Assembly (NCBI GenBank): GCA_029055875.1
Contig: JAIDCJ010000010.1
Span: 253,473 to 317,472 of the forward strand
Direction: 5' to 3'
Length of the DNA stretch: 64,000 nucleotides
Source of the DNA: Clostridia bacterium
GTDB lineage: Bacteria > Bacillota > Clostridia > Christensenellales > Borkfalkiaceae
Shown: piece by piece, positions 33,456-42,399 of the stretch
Layout of the letters: each line of letters begins with the position of its first letter
Numbering within the stretch: the stretch's first letter is position 1
Notes under the pieces: generated by a model
What the model was told of the DNA's origin: nothing
Database searches by the model: none
Seen by the model: the letters and a program-made list of their open reading frames with translations, nothing else
Program-made: the position numbers and the translations under genes

Positions 33456-33479
33456 ACGCGTGCGCAACTGCGCACGCGT
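33456..33479. repeat. Perfect 10-bp hairpin between copA and arsR
   Basis: ACGCGTGCGC (33456-33465), loop AACT, GCGCACGCGT (33470-33479). There is no T tract, so it is not a clear terminator. It may be an operator for the ArsR regulator that follows or a processing or stability element. Confidence 0.7.
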
Positions 33480-33512
33480 TATACTTTATAAAAATCTTTC
33501 GGAGGGATTCTT

Positions 33513-33851
33513 ATGACGGAAACTTTACTTTTAGACAGGCGCACGCAGGGCATGGTGGAGGGCTACGTTCCCAAGGGAGAGCTTTTGGGTTCGCTCGTGC
33601 GGTTCTTTTCTATCTTTTCGGATAGCACGCGCCTGCGCATTCTTGCCGCGCTCGCCATTTCGGAAATGTGCGTTACCGATATTTCCCGCGTGCTCGATAT
33701 TAACCAAACAACCGTTTCGCACCAGCTTCGGTTTTTGAAGGACGCGGGCATGGTTCGCACCGAACGCCACGGTAAAATTATTTTCTATTCGCTCTATAAC
33801 GAAGTGGTGAACGACGTGCTTTTGAAGGGCGTGGAATTTCTCGGTTACTAA
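33513..33851 (+). CDS. ArsR/SmtB-family transcriptional regulator
   Basis: 112 residues with a winged HTH: FSDSTRLRILAALAISEMCVTDISRVLDINQTTVSHQLRFLKDAGMVRTERHGKIIFYSL. The CVTD motif has the cysteine typical of metal-binding ArsR proteins (ELCVCD-like), but only this one Cys is seen, so metal sensing is uncertain. GGAGGG precedes the ATG. Its position after copA suggests a role in metal response; its own target may be the hairpin just upstream. Confidence 0.88.
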   Translation: MTETLLLDRRTQGMVEGYVPKGELLGSLVRFFSIFSDSTRLRILAALAISEMCVTDISRVLDINQTTVSHQLRFLKDAGMVRTERHGKIIFYSLYNEVVNDVLLKGVEFLGY

Positions 33852-33915
33852 TTTGGTATAAGTAGAACGAATAACTGTTATAAGTAAATATTTTTTGTAA
33901 TATCTTGTAATTTTC

Positions 33916-34006
33916 TTGACAGTAATGCGGGGAGTAATGTATAATTACTGCATATATTTGAATTTGTCCTCTGAAAATTTGCATAAATAAACAAAATATG
34001 CAAATT
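33916..34006 (+). promoter_or_regulatory. Promoter and inverted repeats upstream of the lipoprotein gene
   Basis: TTGACA (33916-33921), 18 bases, TATAAT (33940-33945). An inverted repeat CAGTAAT (33920-33926) / ATTACTG (33944-33950) spans both boxes and could be an operator. In the leader, AATTTGCATA (33976-33985) pairs with TATGCAAATT (33997-34006) across an 11-base loop. Confidence 0.7.
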
Positions 34007-34045
34007 ATGTCAGAAATTTTCACGAATTCAAAAAAGGATGTAATC

Positions 34046-35929
34046 ATGAAAGCCACAAAGAAGTATTTCTTACTGATTGCAGCGTGCGCTGCGCTGTCGG
34101 TTTCCGCAGTTGCGTTTACTGCCTGCGGCGACTCGCACACCCACACGCTTACAAAGACGGACGAAGTTCCCGCTACTTGTACGGAGAACGGCACCCAGGC
34201 GTACTGGACCTGCACCGATCCCGACTGTGGGAAGATGTTCAGCGATGCAGACGGTAAAAAAGAAATTACCGCAGTCGTTACAATTCCCGCAAGTCACACG
34301 CTTACCAAGGAGGACGAAGTTTCCGCTACCTGTACCGCGGGAGGCGCAGAGGCGTACTGGACTTGTTCCGCTTGCGAGAAGTGGTTTAACGACGCGGAGG
34401 GCAAAAATGAAAACGAAGATAAAACGCCCGTTGCAATTCCCGCGAAAGGTCACGCTTGGGACGAAGATTTCACGGTAGATACGGCGGCAACCTGCACGGA
34501 AGACGGCTCGAAATCTATTCACTGCAAGAACTGCGAGAAAACCAAAGATACTACTGTAATTCCTGCACTTGGAGGACACGCCGAGCTTACAGAGATAGAC
34601 GGAATTCCCGTAACCTGCGTTACGGACGGTATGGAGGGTTATTGGATCTGCTATGACTGCGGAAAAATGTACTCTGATGAGAATGGCGAGACGGAAATCG
34701 ACGCGCCCGTAGTAATTAAGGCGAAAGGTGCCCATGACGAGCTTCATCAAACATCCGGATGGCCTGCATCCTGCATGATTGGAGGTATGGAGGATTATTG
34801 GGTATGCTATGACTGTGGCTTAATGTATAGCGACGCAGAGGGTAAAAACCAAATCGATACGCCCGTATATACTCCGGCAACCGGTCACTCGTATGGCGAT
34901 ACGATCGATACGGATGGCGCAGTGACGGGTGATACCGTTGGCTACGCCTGCGAACACTGCGGTCAATTAAAGCCCGATCCCCAATACACCTACTTTGACG
35001 ATAATGCGCTTAACGACGTGCTTTACGTTGAAGCGGGCGAGTATTACGTTGAAATCAGTGAGGATGCGGAAACAGATGAGCTTTCTCTCTTACTCAATTT
35101 GGTAAGCGGAACATATTCGTTTAGTATCAGCGGCGTGACAAGTGGCACGGTCATAATGGACGCACAATTAAGCGACGGCACTCCGCTGGAGTGTGAAGAT
35201 GATGGTTTCATTTTCGATGCAACGAACCATGCCGGTGACTATTTGGAAATCACGTTGATGTTTGAAGGAGCTCCCACCTTCATTATTTCGGTGGAAGGCG
35301 AAGTTTCAAGAGCGTTGACCGTAGGTGAGAACACCATTAAGATTACCGAAACGTATGAATGGGCTGATATATATACGTTTACTGCTACTGAGGCAGGCGT
35401 TTACGCCATCACTAGCTTCAACGGTATTGACGTAGCAAAAATCGATGAAACGTACGATATTTGGGATTTTGAGTATGCAATTCCTATTGTTGAAGCGAAT
35501 GACTTTATCTATGATGATACGATTACCGGTTATATTACCTTAGAAGCCGACGAAATGATTAAGGTAGGTTTTATGTCGGTTTCGTATTCGTATCCCGTAG
35601 GCACCTATACCATTTCTATCGAGTATATCGGTGAAGCGGAACCCGCTCCTACGCTCAATCTCGATGACGAGGGTTGCACTATAGACCCGTTTGAGCAGAA
35701 TAGCTTGACGGTTGGCGAGGGCGTTGCCGAGGGTCAATACGTTCTTACGATTACTCCCGCCAGAACTGACACGGGCATACCTTTCACGGTTACCGTTAAC
35801 GGAGAAGAGTACACCTTGGATATGACGAATGACTACTCTGTTACGATCACCTTAAAAGAAGGAGACGTTCTTGAATTTGAAACGAATGCATTTGGTTACT
35901 ATAACGTTACGTTATCAACACCCGCATAA
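34046..35929 (+). CDS. Secreted lipoprotein with about five Cys-rich repeats
   Basis: 627 residues from the ATG at 34046 (AAAGGA binding site; an earlier frame start at 33998 has none). The signal peptide ends in the lipobox AFTAC with Cys27. Residues 33-280 hold about five degenerate repeats of around 50 residues with the pattern AxCTxxGxxAYWxCxxCxKxFxDAxGK followed by Pro-Ala-x-Gly-His. Each has two to four Cys. From about residue 310 there are two beta-rich domains without recognised family. Such repeats are common in surface proteins of gut Clostridia, and adhesion or polymer binding is a guess. The protein is acidic and its base composition is more AT-rich than the neighbours. Confidence 0.8.
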   Translation: MKATKKYFLLIAACAALSVSAVAFTACGDSHTHTLTKTDEVPATCTENGTQAYWTCTDPDCGKMFSDADGKKEITAVVTIPASHTLTKEDEVSATCTAGGAEAYWTCSACEKWFNDAEGKNENEDKTPVAIPAKGHAWDEDFTVDTAATCTEDGSKSIHCKNCEKTKDTTVIPALGGHAELTEIDGIPVTCVTDGMEGYWICYDCGKMYSDENGETEIDAPVVIKAKGAHDELHQTSGWPASCMIGGMEDYWVCYDCGLMYSDAEGKNQIDTPVYTPATGHSYGDTIDTDGAVTGDTVGYACEHCGQLKPDPQYTYFDDNALNDVLYVEAGEYYVEISEDAETDELSLLLNLVSGTYSFSISGVTSGTVIMDAQLSDGTPLECEDDGFIFDATNHAGDYLEITLMFEGAPTFIISVEGEVSRALTVGENTIKITETYEWADIYTFTATEAGVYAITSFNGIDVAKIDETYDIWDFEYAIPIVEANDFIYDDTITGYITLEADEMIKVGFMSVSYSYPVGTYTISIEYIGEAEPAPTLNLDDEGCTIDPFEQNSLTVGEGVAEGQYVLTITPARTDTGIPFTVTVNGEEYTLDMTNDYSVTITLKEGDVLEFETNAFGYYNVTLSTPA

Positions 35930-35943
35930 GCGTAAATTAAAAC

Positions 35944-35977
35944 AAAAAAAATCGGCACTTTTGTGCCGATTTTTTTA
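35944..35977 (+). terminator. Terminator after the lipoprotein gene
   Basis: Stem ATCGGCAC (35951-35958) with GTGCCGAT (35963-35970), loop TTTT, with A run before and seven T after. Confidence 0.9.
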
Positions 35978-36020
35978 TGCCCTTTTCAGCGCGGGCGGCG
36001 GGGCGACCTAAGAAAACTAC

Positions 36021-36049
36021 TTGAAAAAAACACGGAAGTTGTGTATAAT
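36021..36049 (+). promoter_or_regulatory. Promoter abutting uvrC (leaderless arrangement)
   Basis: TTGAAA (36021-36026), 17 bases, TATAAT (36044-36049). The uvrC ATG is at 36056, 7 bases after the -10 box, at the expected transcription start. Confidence 0.85.
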
Positions 36050-36055
36050 AAGGGT

Positions 36056-37864
36056 ATGCGAAATATCATTGCGGAAAAGCTCAAATTATTGCCCGACTCC
36101 CCCGGCGTTTATATCATGCTGGGTGAAGACGGTACGGTCATTTACGTGGGCAAGGCGCGGGTACTTAAAAACCGCGTGCGCCAGTATTTTCAGCATACGC
36201 AAAAGCCCGCCAAGGTGCAGGCAATGGTAGACGCGATTGCCGATTTCCGCTACGTTGTTACCCCAACCGAGGTGGACGCGCTTGCGCTCGAAAATACTTA
36301 CATTAAAAAGTACAAACCCAAATATAACATTCTCTTAAAGGACGATAAAACCTATCCCTATATCAAGGTGCACACGCGTGAGGAGTTTCCGCATATCTCC
36401 ATTACCCGCCGCGTGAAAAAAGACGGCAAGTATTTCGGGCCCTTCATGGGCGGGGTGAACTGCAAAGAAATCGTAGACATTGCGGCGAAGGTATATCATA
36501 TCCGCGCGTGCACGACGGCCGTGGGCGGCAAAGCCAAAAAGCCGTGCCTTAACTATCACCTCGGCAGGTGTCAGGCGCCCTGCGCGGGGCTCGTTACCAA
36601 AGAAGAATATGCAAAGAACGTAGAGCAGGTGCTCTCCTTCCTTGCAGGAAACTACGAGGAAGCGGAGCGCATTCTCAAAGAGAAGATGACGCGCTTTGCC
36701 GAAGAAGAGCAATTCGAGCTTGCGCTCGACTACCGCGGGAAGATAGAGATGCTTTCCAAATTGAAGCTTCGCCGTATTACTTCCATGCCCAAGGACGTGG
36801 ACGCGGATATCTGGGCGGTGGCTTCCAACGGACTGTATACCGCTATCAGCGTGCTTTTAACGCGCGGCGGCGTTATGCGCGGGAGTGCGAACTATTCGTT
36901 AGAATCGGGCGCGGGCGAAGCGGGCGAGGGACTGTTGAGCTTCCTCACGCAGTTCTACGCAACCCATGAAATTCCGCACGAAATTATCTTAGACGAAGAG
37001 ATAGACGACGAGCTTTTCAAAATTTATGCGTTCCGCAAAAACGGACGCAGTCTTATGCTCACCCGCCCGAAGCTGGGCGTGAAGCGCGAGCTTTTGGACA
37101 TGGCAACCCGCAACGCGACAGACTATCTCGAAAAATCCATTTCGGCAATTCAGCATAAAAACGATATGACGCTCGGCGCGTGCGAGCGGCTTCAAAGTCT
37201 TTTGGGCTTATCGCGCTACCCCAAGCGCATGGAGTGCTACGATATTTCCAACATTTCGGGTGTGGATAAAGTCGGGTCTATGGTCGTGTTCACGGACGGC
37301 GAGGCGGATAAAACGCAGTACCGCCGTTTCCGCATTAAAACTGTAGAGGGCGCAAACGACTTTGCTTCGCTGCAAGAGGTGCTTAGGCGCAGGCTTGCAA
37401 AGCTCGGCACGGACGAAGAGGAGCGGTTTGAAAAGCCGCAGCTTATCGTCATCGACGGCGGCAAGGGACAGCTCTCGTCCGTAAAAGAGATTTTCGACGA
37501 AATGGGGATAGAGGGAATCGACCTCATTTCGCTTGCAAAAAAAGAGGAAGAGGTGTTCACGCTCGGCCGCGAGGAGAGCGTGAAAATCGACCGCCGCGAC
37601 TACGCATTGAAAACCCTGCAACGCATTCGTGACGAGGCGCACCGCTTTGCCATTACCTATTTTAGGAACTTGCATTCTAAGCGGAATCTTTCTTCCGTGC
37701 TCGAAGAGATCGAGGGGGTTGGCGCAAAGAAGCGCGCCGCGCTCCTTGAAAAGTTCGGCACGATAGACAGAATCATGCGGGCGAGCGTGGAAGAGCTTGC
37801 CGAAGCGGACGGAATCGGCAAAGAGCTTGCCGAAAAAATCAAGAACTACTTCGAGGAACTGTAA
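36056..37864 (+). CDS. uvrC: UvrABC excinuclease subunit C
   Basis: 602 residues from the ATG at 36056; the frame is open upstream but includes the promoter. The N-terminal GIY-YIG nuclease domain shows SPGVYIMLGEDGTVIYVGKA, followed by a Cys-rich region (CTTAVGGKAKKPCLNYHLGRCQAPC), a UVR helix pair (YEEAERILKEKM), the RNase H-like second nuclease (ECYDISNISG, LIVIDGGKGQL) and a C-terminal helix-hairpin-helix. It makes both cuts in nucleotide excision repair. It starts a run with the U32 peptidase and mutS2 genes. Confidence 0.96.
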   Translation: MRNIIAEKLKLLPDSPGVYIMLGEDGTVIYVGKARVLKNRVRQYFQHTQKPAKVQAMVDAIADFRYVVTPTEVDALALENTYIKKYKPKYNILLKDDKTYPYIKVHTREEFPHISITRRVKKDGKYFGPFMGGVNCKEIVDIAAKVYHIRACTTAVGGKAKKPCLNYHLGRCQAPCAGLVTKEEYAKNVEQVLSFLAGNYEEAERILKEKMTRFAEEEQFELALDYRGKIEMLSKLKLRRITSMPKDVDADIWAVASNGLYTAISVLLTRGGVMRGSANYSLESGAGEAGEGLLSFLTQFYATHEIPHEIILDEEIDDELFKIYAFRKNGRSLMLTRPKLGVKRELLDMATRNATDYLEKSISAIQHKNDMTLGACERLQSLLGLSRYPKRMECYDISNISGVDKVGSMVVFTDGEADKTQYRRFRIKTVEGANDFASLQEVLRRRLAKLGTDEEERFEKPQLIVIDGGKGQLSSVKEIFDEMGIEGIDLISLAKKEEEVFTLGREESVKIDRRDYALKTLQRIRDEAHRFAITYFRNLHSKRNLSSVLEEIEGVGAKKRAALLEKFGTIDRIMRASVEELAEADGIGKELAEKIKNYFEEL

Positions 37865-37867
37865 CCG

Positions 37868-39991
37868 ATGAAAACGGAAATTCTTGCCCCTGCGGGGGGC
37901 GCGGGATCGGCGCGGTGCGCTCTGCTTGCAGGCGCGGACGCAATCTATTTAGGGCTTTCGGAATTTTCCGCACGCGCGTCGGCGGAGAATTTTTCCGTGC
38001 AGGAGCTTGCGGAGACCGCGCGGTTCGCGCACCTTTTGGGCGCGAAGGTGTACGTCTGTTTGAATACGCTTGTGAAGGATAGCGAAACGGCGGGCTTTTT
38101 TGCGCTTGCCGAAAGGGCTTGGAACGCGGGTGCGGACGGCATTTTGTTGCAGGATATTTTCCTCGGCAAGGCGCTTAAAGAGGCGCACCCCGAAATGGTG
38201 CTGCACCTTTCCACACAGGCGGGTTGCAACAATATTTACGGCGCGAACTTAGCAAAGCAGTACGGTTTTTCGCGCGTGGTGCTCGCCCGCGAAACGCCGC
38301 TTGAAGAAATTAAAAAAATTTCCGAAATTATTGAAACGGAGGTTTTCGTGCAGGGCGCGCTCTGCTCCTGCTTTTCGGGGCAGTGCTATTTCTCCTCGTT
38401 TGCGGGGAACAACAGCGGCAACCGCGGCAGGTGCAAACAGCCGTGCAGAAAACAGTATTCCATTGATAGAAAGGGCTACGAGGGTTTTGCCTACGCGCTG
38501 TCTACTTCCGATTTATGCACGGGCGAACGCGTGAAGGAGCTCGTGGCGGCGGGCGTTACTTCGCTCAAAATAGAGGGCAGAATGCGCCGCGAGGAATACA
38601 CCGCTGCGGCGGTGCAGTACTACCGCGCGCTCCTTTGGGGCGAAAATGCCGAGGGTGCGCTCTCCCGCTTAAAGCGCGCCTATAACCGCGGCGATTATAC
38701 CGCAGGGCTTGCCTTCGGGCAGAAAGCCGATTTTCTTTCCCGCAGGGTGCAGGGGCATATCGGCGAGCGTGTAGGAACGCTTTCGATTGATAAGGGAAAG
38801 TATTTTTGTAGGTCTTCCTTTGCGGCGAAAAGCGGCGACGGGTTCAAAATATTAAGAAAGGGCGAAGAGGTCGGCGGCGCGGTGTTTGCGGGGAGCGGCG
38901 CGGGCGGGTTCTACCTTTCGTCGAATGCGAAGCTTTTTGCGGGCGACGAGGTGCGCGTAACGACGGACACGGCGGCGTATGCTTATCCCGAAAAAAAGCG
39001 TCGCGTGGAAATCAAAATTGAAATCCGCGCGGGCGAGCTTCCGCTTGCGGTGAGCGGGGAGCTTCGCTATACGGGCGAGGTGCCCGCACAGGCGGCGAAG
39101 AGTGCGCCCTTAACGGAAGAGGAAATCCGCGCGTGCTTTGAAAAGACGGATTCGCTTCCGCTGTTGCCCGTGGTTACGGTGAAAACGGAGAATGCGTTCT
39201 ACCCGAAGTCTGCGCTCAACGCGTTTCGTCGTGAGTTTTATGCGCGGCTCGTAAATTACCTTGCGCCTGTTCGCACGCCTTTGCAGGAAGCGGAGTTTTC
39301 CGCTTGCGTTTCGGTGGAAGAGGGTGCGCTCCGTGCGGTAATGGTGGGCGACAACGCAAAGCCGCAGGACGCGGATATCGTCATTTATAAACCGAAGGAT
39401 TACGGCAAAATCACCGTGCCCGCTTTCGGCAAGGAAAAATTTTTATATCTTCCGCCGCTCTTTACGGGCGCGGACGAGGATTTGATTGCGGGTGCGCTTC
39501 ATGCGTTCGACGGCATTTACGCCGAGGGAAGCTACGGTATAGAGCTTGCGAAGAAATATAATAAAACGCTCTTTGCGGGCGCGGGGTGCAACCTCACGAA
39601 CGCGTTTGCGGTGAACGGCATAACGGCGGCGGGTGCAAAGTATTTCGTGCTCTCGCACGAGCTCTCTTCTCGCGAACAGGACGAGCTTTCCGCAATGGGC
39701 GCGTTTGCGCTCTCGGGCGGCGTAAAGGTGATGGAGCTTTGCTACTGTCCCTTCGAGCGCACCTGCAAGGAATGCGACAAGCGCGAGTTCTATACGCTGA
39801 CCGATTCGGACGGACGGAAGTTCCCGCTTCGGCGGGTGCGGCATAGCGAGGGCTGCCGCTTTGAGGTGTATAACTGTGCGCCGCTTGCCGCGGAGAAAGG
39901 AAAGGCGAACGGGATTCTTGATTGCACGGCGGAAAAGGCGCTTGCGGGCGTGCCGCCCACGCGCGGACACGCGATGAGGAGTATGTTATGA
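37868..39991 (+). CDS. U32 family peptidase with C-terminal extension
   Basis: 707 residues. The N-terminal TIM-barrel-like U32 domain has ILAPAGGAGSARCALLAGADAIYLGLSEFSARASAENFS and the signature EVFVQGALCSCFSGQCYFSSFAGNNSGNRGRCKQPCRKQY. The Cys residues of that signature bind an Fe-S cluster in RlhA-type members, which hydroxylate 23S rRNA. The C-terminal half fits the DUF3656-type region of long U32 proteins. An rRNA or tRNA hydroxylase role is thus more likely than proteolysis, but unproven. It starts 4 bases after uvrC and overlaps mutS2 (ATGA). Confidence 0.88.
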   Translation: MKTEILAPAGGAGSARCALLAGADAIYLGLSEFSARASAENFSVQELAETARFAHLLGAKVYVCLNTLVKDSETAGFFALAERAWNAGADGILLQDIFLGKALKEAHPEMVLHLSTQAGCNNIYGANLAKQYGFSRVVLARETPLEEIKKISEIIETEVFVQGALCSCFSGQCYFSSFAGNNSGNRGRCKQPCRKQYSIDRKGYEGFAYALSTSDLCTGERVKELVAAGVTSLKIEGRMRREEYTAAAVQYYRALLWGENAEGALSRLKRAYNRGDYTAGLAFGQKADFLSRRVQGHIGERVGTLSIDKGKYFCRSSFAAKSGDGFKILRKGEEVGGAVFAGSGAGGFYLSSNAKLFAGDEVRVTTDTAAYAYPEKKRRVEIKIEIRAGELPLAVSGELRYTGEVPAQAAKSAPLTEEEIRACFEKTDSLPLLPVVTVKTENAFYPKSALNAFRREFYARLVNYLAPVRTPLQEAEFSACVSVEEGALRAVMVGDNAKPQDADIVIYKPKDYGKITVPAFGKEKFLYLPPLFTGADEDLIAGALHAFDGIYAEGSYGIELAKKYNKTLFAGAGCNLTNAFAVNGITAAGAKYFVLSHELSSREQDELSAMGAFALSGGVKVMELCYCPFERTCKECDKREFYTLTDSDGRKFPLRRVRHSEGCRFEVYNCAPLAAEKGKANGILDCTAEKALAGVPPTRGHAMRSML

Positions 39992-42336
39992 AAAACAGCG
40001 CAGTGAGCTTGGAGCTCGATAAAATTTTATCGGCGGTTTCTTTCTACGCCGTTTTAGAGGCGGGGAAGGAGCGGGTGCGAAGCATAGAGCCCACGGAAAA
40101 CTTTGCAGAGGCGAAGCGGCTTCTCGATACCACCGAAGAGGCAACCCGCCTATTGTTTGATTTGGGCGCGGGAAGGGTGGAAGAGTTCCCCTCGCTCGGC
40201 GATATGGCGGAGCGCGCGCAGAAGGGCGCAACGCTCTCGAACGCAGAGCTTTTATCGTGCGCAAGACTGTTGCGTAGCGCGCGTATACTCTATTCTTCGG
40301 TGAATGCGCTCGCCGATGAAAATATCACGCTTTTCAAAACGCTGACGGGGCGCTTGCTCTTTGACGAGCGGCTCGAAAACGAAATCACGGAAAAGATTTT
40401 AAGCGAGACGGAGGTTGCCGACCGCGCGAGCGAAAAGCTCTTTACCCTGCGCCGCGAAATCCGCGCACTTGGGGAGAAGATTCGCGCGCGGCTCGGGCAG
40501 TACCTCACGGGCGGGGAAAAGAAGTTTTTGCAGGAAGGAATCGTCACCATGCGCGGCGACAGGTTCGTCATTCCCGTAAAAGCCGAATATAAGCGAAGCG
40601 TGAAGGGCTTCGTGCACGACCGTTCCCAAAGCGGGCAAACGGTGTTTATTGAACCCGAAGAAGTGCTTGAAATGAATAACGAGCTGATTACGCTCACGCT
40701 CGATGAAAAGGAAGAGGTAGAGCGCATTTTAAGGGAGCTCTCCCGCGCGGTAGGCTCTATGCGTGAGGCGTTGGAGCGGGACGCCGAGACGCTTGAAATT
40801 GCGGACAGCTTTTACGCCCGCGCCGAGTACGGCTACAAGCTCAAATGCGTGAAGCCCGCACTCAACGCAAAGGGCCTGTTGGATATTATAAAGGGGCGTC
40901 ACCCGCTGCTCGATCAAAAGACCGCCGTGCCCGTTTCGGTGAGGGTGGGCGGCGACTACGGCTTCCTCGTGATTAGCGGCGCGAATACGGGCGGCAAAAC
41001 GGTTACGCTGAAAATGTGCGGACTGTTCTCGCTGATGGCGGCGTGCGGGCTGTTCGTTCCCGCCGCGCCCGGCACTACGCTTTCCGTGTTCCGCGAGGTC
41101 TTCTGCGACGTCGGCGACAGTCAGTCTATCGAAGAAAATCTTTCTACGTTCTCCTCGCATATCGTGAATTTGCGCGATATCGTGAATGCGGCGGGGGAGC
41201 GCGACTTCGTGCTTATCGACGAGCCGGGCGGCGGCACCGACCCCGAAGAGGGGCAGGCGTTAGCCCGCGCGATTCTCTCGAAACTGTTAAAGAAAAAATG
41301 CAAGGGAATTGTGACCACGCACTATTCCTCGCTCAAAGAATTTGCGTATCAGACTGCGGGCGTAGAGAACGGCTGTATGGAATTTGACGCGGGCGACTAC
41401 CGCCCCTTGTACCGTTTGAAAATCGGCGCACCCGGTTCTTCCAACGCGCTTGCCGTGAGTACGCGCTTAGGGCTTCCCGAGGAAATTATCGAGGAGGCGC
41501 GGGGGTATCTCTCCGAGGGTGCGCGTGCGTTCGAGCGCACCGTGCGGGCGGCGGAAGAGAGCCGCATTCAGGCGGAGAAAATTCAAACTGAGGCGCAAGA
41601 GCTCAAAGCCGAGTGGGAGAAAAAGCTTTTGGCGCTCTCCAAAGAGGAAGAGAAATTTACGCGGGAACGCGAGAAATTTTTGGCAGGCTCCAAAGCGGAG
41701 GCAAGGCGAATCGTCAACGAGCGCACCGCGGCGGCAGAGGAATTGCTTCAAGAAATCGAAACCATTTTCAAGCAGGAGAGCCTCACCGAGGCAGACCTCA
41801 TAAAGGCGCGCACGCTCAAAAATAAAATGTCCGCCGCCCCCGAACCCGAAGAGGAGCATATCCGCGCCGTGCCCGTAAATGCCGAAACGCTCAAAGCGGG
41901 CGATACCGTGCTGGTTGGCAGTATGGGTGCGGAGGGGAAAATTGTAAACTACCGTGCGGGGAAAAAGCAAGCCGAGGTGCAAATCGGTGCGCTCCGCGTG
42001 CGGTGCGAGCTTTCCGATTTATACGTTGCGCCGAAGCACAAAGCGCAGGAAAAGAAGGTGACGGTAGTCAGAAACCTTGCCGAAAAAACCACGCCGCTTA
42101 CGGAGTGCAATATCATCGGCATGACGGTGTTAGAGGCAATTCCCGAAGTCGAGCGTTTTCTCGATAGTGCGATACTTTCCAATCTTGCAGAGGTGCGAAT
42201 CGTGCACGGCATGGGCACGGGGAAATTGCGCGCCGCCGTTCACAGCTTTTTACAGGGACATAGACGCGTGGAGGCCTTTCGCCTCGGCAAATACGGCGAG
42301 GGTGAGAGCGGCGTCACCGTAGTTACGCTGCGGTAG
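39988..42336 (+). CDS. mutS2: MutS2 (ribosome-collision / recombination ATPase-endonuclease)
   Basis: 782 residues from the ATG at 39988. The lever and clamp region is followed by a Walker A GANTGGKT near residue 330, FSSHIVNLRDIV, and a Walker B/signature segment that reads LIDEPGGGTDPEEG where DELGAGTDP is usual. After a coiled coil rich in Glu and Lys there is a KOW-like patch and a C-terminal Smr domain with HGMGTGKLR. In Bacillus MutS2 senses collided ribosomes and splits them. It overlaps the U32 gene by 4 bases. Confidence 0.93.
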   Translation: MKNSAVSLELDKILSAVSFYAVLEAGKERVRSIEPTENFAEAKRLLDTTEEATRLLFDLGAGRVEEFPSLGDMAERAQKGATLSNAELLSCARLLRSARILYSSVNALADENITLFKTLTGRLLFDERLENEITEKILSETEVADRASEKLFTLRREIRALGEKIRARLGQYLTGGEKKFLQEGIVTMRGDRFVIPVKAEYKRSVKGFVHDRSQSGQTVFIEPEEVLEMNNELITLTLDEKEEVERILRELSRAVGSMREALERDAETLEIADSFYARAEYGYKLKCVKPALNAKGLLDIIKGRHPLLDQKTAVPVSVRVGGDYGFLVISGANTGGKTVTLKMCGLFSLMAACGLFVPAAPGTTLSVFREVFCDVGDSQSIEENLSTFSSHIVNLRDIVNAAGERDFVLIDEPGGGTDPEEGQALARAILSKLLKKKCKGIVTTHYSSLKEFAYQTAGVENGCMEFDAGDYRPLYRLKIGAPGSSNALAVSTRLGLPEEIIEEARGYLSEGARAFERTVRAAEESRIQAEKIQTEAQELKAEWEKKLLALSKEEEKFTREREKFLAGSKAEARRIVNERTAAAEELLQEIETIFKQESLTEADLIKARTLKNKMSAAPEPEEEHIRAVPVNAETLKAGDTVLVGSMGAEGKIVNYRAGKKQAEVQIGALRVRCELSDLYVAPKHKAQEKKVTVVRNLAEKTTPLTECNIIGMTVLEAIPEVERFLDSAILSNLAEVRIVHGMGTGKLRAAVHSFLQGHRRVEAFRLGKYGEGESGVTVVTLR

Positions 42337-42399
42337 TCATAATCAAACGAAAAAATCAATAAAATGTTGTTGATAAATCTTTTCGTTTGAGGTAAACTA

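Noticed and set aside
42370-42398. Promoter TTGATA-17-TAAACT before the YlxY-like gene as a seventh leaderless case
   Set aside because: The TTG start at 42400 would lie upstream of the predicted transcription start, and a GAGG site fits translation from a longer message.
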